Positions 1-8,225 of a DNA stretch of 64,000 nt are shown here, piece after piece. Numbering within the stretch: position 1 is the stretch's first letter; each line of letters starts with the position of its first letter. The position numbers and the translations under genes are program-made. The DNA comes from Hyphomicrobiaceae bacterium (GTDB lineage: Bacteria; Pseudomonadota; Alphaproteobacteria; Rhizobiales; Methyloligellaceae), in the NCBI GenBank assembly GCA_028066055.1, contig JALCBY010000001.1, positions 62,001-126,000 on the forward strand, read 5' to 3'. The notes beneath the pieces are model-generated. The model did no database searches. It was not told where the DNA came from and saw nothing but the letters and a program-made list of their open reading frames with translations.

Positions 1-743
1 AACACCTGGAATGACCGGATCGCAGTGATGATCGCAACGAACATGGTCACCGGTGTGAGAAGCGGCCATGTGACGAGCCAGAAACGATCCCAGGCGGAAC
101 GCACGCCATCCACCTCTGCCGCGTTGTGGAGTTCGCGCGGGATCGACGTGAGCCCCGCCATGAACAGGACCATGTTGAAGCCAAGCGCCTGCCAGATTGC
201 GATAAGACATAGCGCCGGTAAGGCGGTATCGGGTTCCTGCAGCCAGCTCTTTGCCTCGACGCCGAAAAATCCGAGAACCTGGGAAACCATGCCGAATTTC
301 GCGTTCAGCATGAATTCCCACACCACCGCCATGGCAATCAGCGTCGACATGACGGGAAGAAAGTAGACCGCACGCCAGAAGGAACGTCCGACGGTTACAC
401 TTTCGATCAGCAGGGCCGCGCCGAGCCCGAGGATGATTGACCCTGGAATAACGATGCCCACGTAAATCAGGGTATTGGCGATCGCCTTCCAGAAGATGTC
501 GTCCTCCACCATCTCCTGATACGTCGCCATATCGACCCAGTTGAAATCGGAGTCCCCAAGCGACCAGTCGGTGAACGACAACAGAAGAACGGCAACGACC
601 GGTCCGATGAGCAGAAGGAACATCAGCGCAATGGCCGGCGCCGAAAGCATCGTCGCGATTAACTGGTAGCGCATACGCGCGCGCACTGACGCGGCGGCAA
701 ACGATGGGGTTTCCCCCGCCTGAACGGCCTCATGCGTTGACAA
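1..743 (-). CDS. Sugar-type ABC transporter permease (MalF/UgpA-like), 3' truncated by window edge
   Basis: This is an inner-membrane permease of a carbohydrate-type ABC importer. The reading frame is open from a TTG at 743 to the window edge, so the C-terminus is missing. The translation shows a hydrophobic first segment (APAIALMFLLLIGPVVAVLLL region), further membrane segments and the EAA-type cytoplasmic loop (AAEVDGVRSAWDRFWLVTWP), the ATPase contact site of this family. The TTG start overlaps the upstream ATPase gene by 14 bases and has a GGAG-like site before it. GTG at 686 and ATG at 674 are alternatives. Coupling to the MalK-like ATPase supports a sugar or glycerol-3-phosphate-like substrate, but the exact substrate is unknown. 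Confidence 0.8.
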   Translation of the reverse strand, partial: MSTHEAVQAGETPSFAAASVRARMRYQLIATMLSAPAIALMFLLLIGPVVAVLLLSFTDWSLGDSDFNWVDMATYQEMVEDDIFWKAIANTLIYVGIVIPGSIILGLGAALLIESVTVGRSFWRAVYFLPVMSTLIAMAVVWEFMLNAKFGMVSQVLGFFGVEAKSWLQEPDTALPALCLIAIWQALGFNMVLFMAGLTSIPRELHNAAEVDGVRSAWDRFWLVTWPLLTPVTMFVAIITAIRSFQV

Positions 744-1884
744 GCTGCTTCTCCATGAATTCTTCCGTGGGAACCCTGGCGCCATCCGGGCCAAACAATC
801 GAACGGCGCCGGGAAGAAAGTCGATTTCAATGCTCTCGCCAACGTCGAGCCTGTGCCGTTCTATGTGGTCGAGGCGAATGATCGCCGGTCTTTCCATGTT
901 CTCATTCACAAAGTGGACCATCAGCTCGGCCCCGAGATTTTCAATGTGCGTGACCGTGCCCGCAAACACTCCCTCACCCACCGGCACAAGGCGAAGCGCC
1001 TCCGGGCGCAGGCCGACCTGCGCGGGTCCGGCCTCGGCATCGGTTACCAGACCAGTCGGCACTCCGAGAAGATCGACTCCCCCATCCGACCGAATTTCCC
1101 CGGCGAAGGTATTGATCCTGGGCGAGCCAATGAACTCGGCAACCCGGATATCCTGAGGTTCGTTGTAGACGTCATCGGGCGAACCGACCTGAACCAGTTC
1201 GCCGTCCATGAGAACCGCGATCCGGTCGGACATGGTCATGGCTTCCGCCTGATCGTGCGTCACGTAAATGAAAGTCGCACCGAGACGCCGGTGAAGCTGT
1301 GCGATTTCGGTCCGCATGTGGACGCGCAATTTCGCATCGAGATTGGATAGCGGCTCATCCAGCAGAAAAGCGTGCGGCTCACGCACGATGGCACGGCCCA
1401 CCGCAACCCGTTGGCGTTGCCCGCCCGAAAGCTCTCCCGGCTTTCGGTCAAGCAGCTGTTTCATGTCGAGCAGCGACGCGACCTGCTCGACATCGGCGCG
1501 GATGCCTTTCTCCACGGCTCTTGCACCGGGGAGAAGATGACGCAGGCCCGGCAGCCGCTGAATGCTGTTCAGGCGGCTCATTCGCAGCGGAACCGAGATA
1601 TTGTCGAACACGCTGAGATGCGGATAGAGCGCATAGGATTGAAACACCATGGAGATGTTGCGCTCACTGGGACGTACGTTGTCGATAACCCGGTCATCGA
1701 TGCGGATCTGCCCGCTGCTTTGCTGCTCCAAACCCGCAATGATCCGCAAAAGTGTGGATTTTCCACATCCCGACGGACCGACCAGAGAGACGAATTCACC
1801 GTCGGGAATGTTCAGCGATACGTCTTTCAGGACTTCGACCTTCCCAAACGACTTGGTAATATTCTGGATATGCACAGATGACAT
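730..1884 (-). CDS. ABC transporter ATP-binding protein, MalK/UgpC family
   Basis: This is the nucleotide-binding subunit of a carbohydrate importer, 384 aa, the usual length for MalK/UgpC proteins. It has a Walker A (GPSGCGKST, residues 36-44), a Q-loop (FQSYALYPH, about 81-89), the signature LSGGQ (152-156), Walker B (FLLDEP, 173-178), and a C-terminal TOBE-like regulatory region after residue 240. Between the Q-loop and the signature lies a longer linker than usual (about 100-130, RMSRLNSIQRLPG onward). It is translationally coupled to the downstream permease. It is the first gene visible on this strand and faces a divergent LysR gene across 165 bases, so that regulator may control it. Confidence 0.92.
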   Translation of the reverse strand: MSSVHIQNITKSFGKVEVLKDVSLNIPDGEFVSLVGPSGCGKSTLLRIIAGLEQQSSGQIRIDDRVIDNVRPSERNISMVFQSYALYPHLSVFDNISVPLRMSRLNSIQRLPGLRHLLPGARAVEKGIRADVEQVASLLDMKQLLDRKPGELSGGQRQRVAVGRAIVREPHAFLLDEPLSNLDAKLRVHMRTEIAQLHRRLGATFIYVTHDQAEAMTMSDRIAVLMDGELVQVGSPDDVYNEPQDIRVAEFIGSPRINTFAGEIRSDGGVDLLGVPTGLVTDAEAGPAQVGLRPEALRLVPVGEGVFAGTVTHIENLGAELMVHFVNENMERPAIIRLDHIERHRLDVGESIEIDFLPGAVRLFGPDGARVPTEEFMEKQLVNA

Positions 1885-2049
1885 GAGTCCCTCGCGCCGG
1901 TGTGAGTCAGCACGAGCCTGGTAGCAAGTTTCATTGACGGATTGATGAAGTAATATTAGTTGTTCTTATGCTTTAAATAGCAGCGCTCGACCTACCCGTT
2001 CTTTTTTGATGCTGAAATTCGAAGTGAAACATAGTACTAGCGTCCCGCC

Positions 2050-2934
2050 ATGAACTCCCGTCTTAAGGCCAGTCCACATCAGATCGCCGCGTTTACACAT
2101 GCCGCCCGCGAACGAAGTTTTTCCAAGGCGGCTGTCGCCCTCAACGTGACACAGCCGGCAATCACCCAGCATGTCTCCAAGCTGGAAGAAATGATCGGCG
2201 CGCGTCTGTTCATTCGACGACGATCGGGGCTTGAGCTGACCCGCGCCGCGAAGGAACTCTTTGAGATTTCAGACCGGATTCACGTGCTTGAGCAGCTGCT
2301 TACCGAGCGGATGCGGGATTATTCCGAACTTGACAGCGGCCAGCTCTCCATCGTCGCCAATGCCCCCTGTCCCGCCATGGGCCTCATCTCGGAGTTCAAG
2401 CGGTTGTATCCCGGCGTCCATATCGACTTTTCTCTGGGTGTCTGGAGCGACACCATGGCCCAGGTCAAGGAACGCGAGATTGATATCGGCATCATCACAG
2501 AGCCGGACGATGTCGACGGCATGTTCAAGCTCGAGATCGACAGAACCAGATACATTGCCCTCGTTCCGCGCGATCATGCCTTTGCCAAGAGAAAATCCAT
2601 TTCAACCAAGGAACTGGTGCGCGAAAGCCTGATCCTTCCCGAGCGGGGATCGCTGACGCGCCGCGTTTTCGAGGAACGCATGGAGGAACTCGAACTGGCG
2701 CCCGCTTCCGTAACGACCGTATCCAGCTTTCCCCTTTCAAAGGAAGCCGTCCTGCATGGCGTCGGTATCGCGGTGATCCTTGAGGGCGCATACTCGCCCT
2801 CAAGCCGTCTGAAGTCTGTTCCCATCCGGGATTGGAACAGGACCTTCCGAACATACATCGTTTGCCCATCTGATAAAAAGGAGTTGAGACTGGTGCGCAG
2901 CTTCCTTGAATTGTCGTCTGTCCATAGTCGTTGA
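2050..2934 (+). CDS. LysR-family transcriptional regulator
   Basis: This 294-aa protein has the LysR layout: an N-terminal winged helix-turn-helix (about residues 6-65, with SKAAVALNVTQPAITQHVSKLE as recognition region) and a periplasmic-binding-protein-like effector domain from about residue 90. The ATG at 2050 gives a normal N-terminus for the family. It is divergent from the sugar-type ABC genes and is followed by an IclR gene on the same strand. The target is therefore probably the ABC operon, its own gene, or both. No ligand can be inferred. Confidence 0.9.
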   Translation: MNSRLKASPHQIAAFTHAARERSFSKAAVALNVTQPAITQHVSKLEEMIGARLFIRRRSGLELTRAAKELFEISDRIHVLEQLLTERMRDYSELDSGQLSIVANAPCPAMGLISEFKRLYPGVHIDFSLGVWSDTMAQVKEREIDIGIITEPDDVDGMFKLEIDRTRYIALVPRDHAFAKRKSISTKELVRESLILPERGSLTRRVFEERMEELELAPASVTTVSSFPLSKEAVLHGVGIAVILEGAYSPSSRLKSVPIRDWNRTFRTYIVCPSDKKELRLVRSFLELSSVHSR

Positions 2935-2981
2935 ACATAAAGAAAATTCAGTAAAATCAACCGCAGGTTTCATCGGGCCTT

Positions 2982-3011
2982 TTGCTCCACCTCATCCAAC
3001 CGTCCTATAAT
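2982..3011 (+). promoter_or_regulatory. Putative sigma70 promoter of the iclR-type gene
   Basis: A perfect -10 TATAAT (3006-3011) is preceded by TTGCTC (2982-2987) with an 18-base spacer. Transcription would start about 20 bases before the ATG at 3038, whose ribosome-binding site GGAGG lies at about 3026-3030. Assigned by consensus matching only. Confidence 0.5.
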
Positions 3012-3037
3012 GCCGCTGACATTCGGAGGGCTGAAAA

Positions 3038-3964
3038 ATGAACACAACACCCGTCCGCAAATCCCGACGCAAGGCAAAGGCATCGCCCGGAAACGCGTAC
3101 GCGCCCGGAAAACAAAGCGCACATGCAAGTGCATCCTCAAAAGACGCTGCAACCGAAGATGTGCCCGCAGGCGCCGGCAGCATCTTCAAAGCTCTTCACA
3201 TCCTTGAACGTATCGTCGAGACTCCGACCCCGGTGTCCGTTGCCGAACTTGCCACGACGCTTGGCCTCTCGAAACCGACGACCCACCGTATCGCGACTTT
3301 TCTGGAAGAATTCGGCTTCCTGGAGCGGGAACCGGACGGCCGCCGGTTCATTGAGAGCCAGCGGCTGGTCGACCTGTCGCTTAACGTTCTGTTTGCCGCC
3401 GCGCAGCGCCCGAACAGGCACGGCATTCTGGAATGGGTGGTCGAGCAAACCGGTGAGACCTGCAACCTCGGTATCATGGATCATGGTGAACTGGTTTATC
3501 TCGACCGTGTCGAAGCCGAGTGGCCGCTTGGATTGCGGTTTGAACCGGGAAGCCGCGTCCCGCTCCACTGCACGGCGATCGGCAAACTGTTCCTGAGCAT
3601 GCAGTCGGACGAAAATCTGGAAGCGTTGCTGAAGACGCTCCGGCTAACGAAATACACGGATACGACGAAGACCGATCCTGCAACCCTCCGCTCGAGCCTG
3701 TCGGAAATCCGCAAGGCGGGCGTCAGCATCGACAATCAGGAGTTCATGTCCGGTGTCGTGTGCATCGCCGTTCCCGTCCTCGACCCGGCGGGCCGCATCC
3801 GGGCGGGCCTTGCAATCTCGGCGCCCGAAGCACGCGTGAGCGCAACGCGCGTTCTGGAGTATGCGCCGGTTTTGCGCGCAGCCGCCGCACGGATGCAGGC
3901 GGCGATGTTCGCCCGCACTGGCGAAGACGACGCAGGCATGGGCGAACTTCTGCAGATCCGCTGA
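3038..3964 (+). CDS. IclR-family transcriptional regulator
   Basis: This 308-aa regulator has a basic, low-complexity N-terminal tail of about 45 residues, then an IclR winged helix-turn-helix (about 47-110, VAELATTLGLSKPTTHRIATFL). The C-terminal IclR effector domain follows, with GSRVPLHCTAIGKLFLS typical of the ligand pocket, and then DNQEFMSGVVCIAVPV. The ATG at 3038 has a strong GGAGG Shine-Dalgarno sequence. It precedes a convergent TauE/amidase/SDR block and may control that block or the TRAP/carboxylase genes beyond it. Neither link is shown by the sequence. Confidence 0.92.
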   Translation: MNTTPVRKSRRKAKASPGNAYAPGKQSAHASASSKDAATEDVPAGAGSIFKALHILERIVETPTPVSVAELATTLGLSKPTTHRIATFLEEFGFLEREPDGRRFIESQRLVDLSLNVLFAAAQRPNRHGILEWVVEQTGETCNLGIMDHGELVYLDRVEAEWPLGLRFEPGSRVPLHCTAIGKLFLSMQSDENLEALLKTLRLTKYTDTTKTDPATLRSSLSEIRKAGVSIDNQEFMSGVVCIAVPVLDPAGRIRAGLAISAPEARVSATRVLEYAPVLRAAAARMQAAMFARTGEDDAGMGELLQIR

Positions 3965-3988
3965 AACCCTTGAGGTAGCCGCAATTCC

Positions 3989-4765
3989 TTACTTCACAAT
4001 GGCGGCAACAAGCGTCACCACAGCGATGACGGCCAGCATGATCAATGAAATGCGGCGATGGAACTTCTGGCCGTGCCCGTCGAAAAACCGCGACCCAATG
4101 TAGATTGAGGCGAAGTAGACCGGCGCGGCCACCGCACCCACGATCAGCACGCGAGGTGTGAGCAATCCGTACATCCACATGATCGGCAGTCCGATCACGA
4201 TAAGCGACCCCATCATGGCTATGATGTTTGCCCGCGTCGTATCTGGTTTGTCGTCGCGTGCCATCAGCACTGCGACAATCGCGGGACCACCGACACCGGT
4301 CGATCCATGGATCAGTCCGCCGAGAGCGCCTGAACCGAGCGACACCGGCAATCGCGTCGGACCCGTGTAGCGCCAGTTCGTGGACAGCAGGCAGACCATC
4401 ACAAGCACCGTGACAGAGATTACAATGCGCATGATTTCGGGATTGACGGCCACCAAAGCCAGGACGCCAAGGGGAATTCCAGCGAACAGCGCCAGGATCA
4501 TCGGTACGACTGTGGGCCGGTCGGCATGCCGCACGGCCGCGGGCAACAATTGCAGGACACCGGGCAATTCCATGACTGTATGCATCGGCACGCCCTCGCG
4601 GGGCGTGAAAATGACGCTGAGCACGGGAACGATCACGAGCGCGGCGCCGAACCCCGTGAACCCGCGCAACACGCCACCAAGCGCCACGACTGCGAGAGCC
4701 AGGAGCATGTGGCTGTCGAGCAATCCCATTTCCCGCCAGGCCGACGGGTCCAGATACTCGCTCAT
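3989..4765 (-). CDS. TauE/SafE-family membrane permease
   Basis: This 258-aa polytopic membrane protein belongs to the TauE/SafE (DUF81) family, whose characterised members export sulfite, sulfoacetate or related organic anions. Two repeated halves of hydrophobic segments are visible, with the conserved motif GGVLRGFTGFGAALVIVPVL near the N-terminus and GGLIHGSTGVGGPAIVAVL in the second half. ATG at 4765 overlaps the amidase stop by four bases (ATGA), which indicates translational coupling; an earlier in-frame start at 4786 would add seven residues. The co-transcribed amidase suggests export of, or exchange for, a carboxylate amide product rather than sulfite. The substrate is unresolved. Confidence 0.88.
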   Translation of the reverse strand: MSEYLDPSAWREMGLLDSHMLLALAVVALGGVLRGFTGFGAALVIVPVLSVIFTPREGVPMHTVMELPGVLQLLPAAVRHADRPTVVPMILALFAGIPLGVLALVAVNPEIMRIVISVTVLVMVCLLSTNWRYTGPTRLPVSLGSGALGGLIHGSTGVGGPAIVAVLMARDDKPDTTRANIIAMMGSLIVIGLPIMWMYGLLTPRVLIVGAVAAPVYFASIYIGSRFFDGHGQKFHRRISLIMLAVIAVVTLVAAIVK

Positions 4766-6051
4766 GCCAGCCGCGCCTCTATCCACTTCGCATCGGAAAT
4801 CAGCTCACCATCCCTGCCCGGCCGCGCCGCGATCTGCAAACCCAGCGGCATTCCAGCAGGCCCTTTTCCGCAGGGCAGACTGATGGACGGCAACCCGAGC
4901 AACGTCCAGGCGCGACTCATGAGCGGATTGCCTGTTCCTTCTTCGATTAGCGGCGCTTCACCCAACGTGCTCGGTGCCAATAGGACATCCGCGCCTGCGA
5001 ACAATTCCTCAATCGCCTCCGATGCACCACGCCGTGCCGTCACCGCATCCTCGAACTGCTCCGGCGTAATCGCGTTGCCCTCTTCAATGAGTTCGGAAAT
5101 CTCCGGACTGAGCCGCGCGCGATGATGAAGCCACTCCGACGAGAACTCCCGGGCGGCCTCGAACGCAAGGATCGTGTTCTGTACGGTACTCAACGGCTTG
5201 AACCGGCCGGGGGCGTCGGTATCGGAAACATCTGCGCCGGCCGAGCGCAATAAAGACACGGTCATTTCGAATGCCGTCATCGCGTCGGCTGTGACTTCAT
5301 CCCAATCGGGCGTACGGGCAACGCGAACCGTGAGCGCGTCCGGCGATGATGCGGCCGCGGTCCAATCGGATCGGCCGGCCATGATACTGGCGATCAGCGC
5401 CGCGTCTGAAACCGTACGGGCAAACACGCCCGCCGTGTCGAGAGACGAGGCCAGGGACTTGACGCCAGTCAGAGATATTCTCCCGTAGCTCGGCTTGAAA
5501 CCGACAACGCCACAGTAGGAGGCCGGACGCACGGTGGACGCGACCGTTTGCGACCCGATCGCCAATGGCACCATAAAGTCCGCAACCGCGGCAGCGGACC
5601 CGCTGGATGAACCACCCGGTGTTCGGGTGGTATCATGCGGGTTTCGGGTTTTGCCCGCCTTCCAGTAGGCGAACTCCGTCGTTACCGTCTTGCCGAGAAT
5701 GACGGCGCCGGCGGCACGCAGGCGGGCGACGGCTGCTGCATCCCACGGCGGCCGGTTCCCGGCGTAGATTTCCGATCCGTAGGCCGTTGGCATGTCAAAG
5801 GTGTCGTAAATGTCCTTGATGCCGACGGGTACGCCATGGAGCGGCCCGCGCGTATCCGTTGTCATAGTGTCGAGAACGCTTAACTGTCTGTCGACGACGT
5901 CACGCTCAAGGTGCTGCCACGCTTCCACGGCCCCCTCACGCTCATCGATGTGGGCGAGGCACGCCGAGACCAGATCGCTCGCTGTGATATCGCCTTGCAA
6001 GATGGCCCTCGCGCAGGCCTGCGCATCCAGTCTGACAAGTTCATCAACCAT
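4762..6051 (-). CDS. Amidase (amidase-signature family)
   Basis: This 429-aa amidase-signature hydrolase probably cleaves a C-N amide bond to an acid and ammonia. The Ser-cisSer-Lys apparatus is present: Lys79 in VGIKDIYD, the serine-rich GGSSSGSAAAV loop (146-156), and the nucleophile serine near 172 in ASTVRPASYCGVVGFKPS. The nucleophile loop reads TVAST rather than the common TGGS or TAGS, but the serine is retained. It lies downstream of the SDR gene with an 8-base gap and is coupled to the TauE permease. The acyl substrate is unknown; GatA function is unlikely because no gatB or gatC is nearby. Confidence 0.88.
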   Translation of the reverse strand: MVDELVRLDAQACARAILQGDITASDLVSACLAHIDEREGAVEAWQHLERDVVDRQLSVLDTMTTDTRGPLHGVPVGIKDIYDTFDMPTAYGSEIYAGNRPPWDAAAVARLRAAGAVILGKTVTTEFAYWKAGKTRNPHDTTRTPGGSSSGSAAAVADFMVPLAIGSQTVASTVRPASYCGVVGFKPSYGRISLTGVKSLASSLDTAGVFARTVSDAALIASIMAGRSDWTAAASSPDALTVRVARTPDWDEVTADAMTAFEMTVSLLRSAGADVSDTDAPGRFKPLSTVQNTILAFEAAREFSSEWLHHRARLSPEISELIEEGNAITPEQFEDAVTARRGASEAIEELFAGADVLLAPSTLGEAPLIEEGTGNPLMSRAWTLLGLPSISLPCGKGPAGMPLGLQIAARPGRDGELISDAKWIEARLA

Positions 6052-6059
6052 CTGCCCCC

Positions 6060-6842
6060 CTAGACGAGCGTCCGCCCGCCATCAATATAGAGCGTCTGCC
6101 CCGTAACGAACGCACCACCCGGGGCCAACAGAAACAGAACAGCCGCGAAGATATCTTCCGGTTCGCAAAGGCGGCCCATCGGAATTTGCGACAACACGTC
6201 CGCGCGGCGCTCAGGGTCGGAAAGGAGCTTTTGAGTGAGTGGCGTCTCCGTTACCGCCTGACCGATGGCATTCACCGTAACGCCCTTTGGCGCGAGCTCC
6301 CGCGCGGCAACACGGATCATCTGTGACAGGGCCGCCTTGGATGTCGCATAGGCCCCGTATTCCGGGTTGGATACGAGACTTGAAACTGAAGCCAGGTGGA
6401 CAATACGACCGCCGCCTGCTTCGCTCATAATGCGGGCAGCGGCCCGGGTCAGGAAAAATGGGCCGGTCAGATTCACAGCCATTGTGTCGAGAAAATCGGC
6501 GCTGCTCAGTTCGGCAATCGGTGCGACACGGTAAATCCCCGCTGCATTGACGAGAGCGTCGAGGCGGCCATGCTTCTTCGCAACATCGCGTACTGCATTA
6601 TCGACTGCTTCCTCATCACAAATGTCGAGGCGTCGGGTTTGTGGTTTCGCATCACCCGGAAAGCTATCGGCAAGACAATCCAGTGTCTCCTGCTCAAGAT
6701 CCATAAGAACAAGCCGTGCACCACGCATTCCGAGGCATCTTGAAATCTGTGCGCCGATGCCACCGGTCGCGCCGGTGACGATGACAACCATTCCCTTTAC
6801 TTCAAACAACGGATCGCACTGCACGGCGGTTCCCGCCCCCAC
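6060..6842 (-). CDS. Short-chain dehydrogenase/reductase (SDR family)
   Basis: This 260-aa classical SDR contains the cofactor motif TGATGGIG (about residues 23-30), the NAAGIY motif, the catalytic Ser in SVSSLVSN and the Tyr-x-x-x-Lys pair YGAYATSKAAL. Asp-Leu-Glu after the second strand (VLMDLE) predicts NAD(H) preference. The start is uncertain: GTG at 6842 is used, and GTG at 6824 or ATG at 6794 are in frame. It leads a minus-strand trio with the amidase and TauE permease and is divergent from the TRAP transporter. Its substrate is an unidentified alcohol or ketone. Confidence 0.88.
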   Translation of the reverse strand: MGAGTAVQCDPLFEVKGMVVIVTGATGGIGAQISRCLGMRGARLVLMDLEQETLDCLADSFPGDAKPQTRRLDICDEEAVDNAVRDVAKKHGRLDALVNAAGIYRVAPIAELSSADFLDTMAVNLTGPFFLTRAAARIMSEAGGGRIVHLASVSSLVSNPEYGAYATSKAALSQMIRVAARELAPKGVTVNAIGQAVTETPLTQKLLSDPERRADVLSQIPMGRLCEPEDIFAAVLFLLAPGGAFVTGQTLYIDGGRTLV

Positions 6843-6878
6843 GACTGCACAAATATAAGTCTTCTGTCAGAGTCGGAC

Positions 6879-6905
6879 TTGACGTAGGCAATTTCGTATT
6901 ATGAT
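6879..6905 (+). promoter_or_regulatory. Possible promoter upstream of the TAXI-TRAP genes
   Basis: TTGACG (6879-6884) is followed by TATGAT (6900-6905), but the spacer is only 15 bases. TGATAC at 6902-6907 gives 17. A TTCC-A7-GGAA inverted element lies just downstream. This is consensus matching only. Confidence 0.3.
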
Positions 6906-7019
6906 ACTTTTCGTTCCAAAAAAAGGAAGGGATGTCACGAGCGATGTATCGTGAAAGAGTGGGGCACGATCAGAACACGTAAAAGCAGACCTCACGCGTA
7001 TCTGGAAGGGAGCAGAAAC

Positions 7020-8093
7020 ATGTCGATTTTCAAGTCAATTGGAAAACTAGCTGCGGTCGGCATCGTCGCCGCAGGAACGTTCGCGGCCAGTACCGCGACG
7101 AAGGCCGCCGAGACCATTCCGATCCTGCTGTGTCCATTCGGTTGTGGTCCCATGGCGGGTGACACCATTCTCATGAACCAGCTCATCAAGTCCGGTTCCG
7201 ACGTCATCCTCCTGCCGCAGGAGACACCGGGCTACATGTACAACATCCGCGAGATGGGGCGCGCCAAGCGCAAGTGGAAGAGCTCCATATTCAAGACCGA
7301 GGATGTCCTTATTCAGATTGCCTATGCCGGCGGCTCAAAGGAAATGAAGGAATTCATTCCTGAGCCGGTGAAGATTCCGTGGAAGATTCTTTACGGCGAA
7401 ACCTGGTGGGGCCAGGGCAAGTTCCTGGGCACTTTCGATTGCAGCCTCAAGACAATGAACGACCTGAAAGGCAAGCGCATCTCTCTTGGTTTGCGCGGGC
7501 AGTCCGACTGGGGCGTCTTTCCGCGGCTTCTGTTGGAACATGTGTTCAAGATCACGCCCGACAACGCTGATATCCGTCACATGACACCCGCGCAGCTCAC
7601 CCAGCAGCTCATCGACGGCGCTACCGATGCCGCAATCGTGCCCATCGGTGCGGAACCGAACATGAAGGAATTCATGATCCCCGGCACGGTTCGTCAACTG
7701 GAAGCGACCGGCAGGAAGCTCTGCTACATCGGCGTCACAAAGGAAGACATTGAGTCCCTGAACAAGAAGTATCAGGCAACATGGCTTCATGTGAACCTGC
7801 CGCCCAACACCCTGCCGCACCAGAAAGAGCCCCTCGGCATTGGCGTGAACCGGGCCTATGCCGCCGTGCATCCCGAATTCGATGAGCAGAAAGCGTATAA
7901 GGCGGTTATGGCGGTCGCCAAGATTGCGCCGAAGATGAAGGAGCTTCATGCGCTGTGGCGCGTCTGGTCACCCGACCTGATGACCTGCGGCCTCTCGGAA
8001 GAGAACACGCATCCAGGTGCGGTCAAGGCCTACAAGGAACTTGGCTGGTGGGACCTCACCAAGAAGTGTGATCCCATGACCTATCCGAAATAA
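7020..8093 (+). CDS. TAXI-family TRAP transporter solute-binding protein
   Basis: This is the periplasmic substrate-binding subunit of a TRAP transporter, about 357 aa. ATG at 7020 is chosen over an earlier in-frame start at 6951 because it has a strong GGAAGGGAG site and gives a clean signal peptide (basic MSIFKSIGK, hydrophobic core, cleavage near TKAAE). The mature part resembles TAXI proteins, with an early PFGCGPMAGDT loop and LKGKRISLGLRGQSDWG in domain 2. A strong hairpin and 130 bases separate it from the fused permease gene. The ligand is probably an organic acid, given the neighbouring carboxyltransferase; this is inference. Confidence 0.85.
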   Translation: MSIFKSIGKLAAVGIVAAGTFAASTATKAAETIPILLCPFGCGPMAGDTILMNQLIKSGSDVILLPQETPGYMYNIREMGRAKRKWKSSIFKTEDVLIQIAYAGGSKEMKEFIPEPVKIPWKILYGETWWGQGKFLGTFDCSLKTMNDLKGKRISLGLRGQSDWGVFPRLLLEHVFKITPDNADIRHMTPAQLTQQLIDGATDAAIVPIGAEPNMKEFMIPGTVRQLEATGRKLCYIGVTKEDIESLNKKYQATWLHVNLPPNTLPHQKEPLGIGVNRAYAAVHPEFDEQKAYKAVMAVAKIAPKMKELHALWRVWSPDLMTCGLSEENTHPGAVKAYKELGWWDLTKKCDPMTYPK

Positions 8094-8118
8094 CCGGAAG
8101 GTTGGAAGAACTCATTGC

Positions 8119-8146
8119 CCCGGGCCGGCGATCACGCTGGCCCGGG
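8119..8146 (+). terminator. Strong intercistronic hairpin between TRAP binding protein and permease
   Basis: CCCGGGCCGGCG, loop ATCA, CGCTGGCCCGGG forms a 12-bp GC-rich stem with one G-U pair. Only a weak T-rich tail follows (ttgcatcttt). It could act as a partial terminator or as an mRNA 3' stabiliser giving more binding protein than permease, as in other binding-protein-dependent systems. Confidence 0.6.
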
Positions 8147-8225
8147 TTGCATCTTTGTATGTGTTTGACTGCAGTGCGGCGGCCGGACCGGTACTGACAC
8201 CGGTCCGAATGGGGGGAAGTACGAC

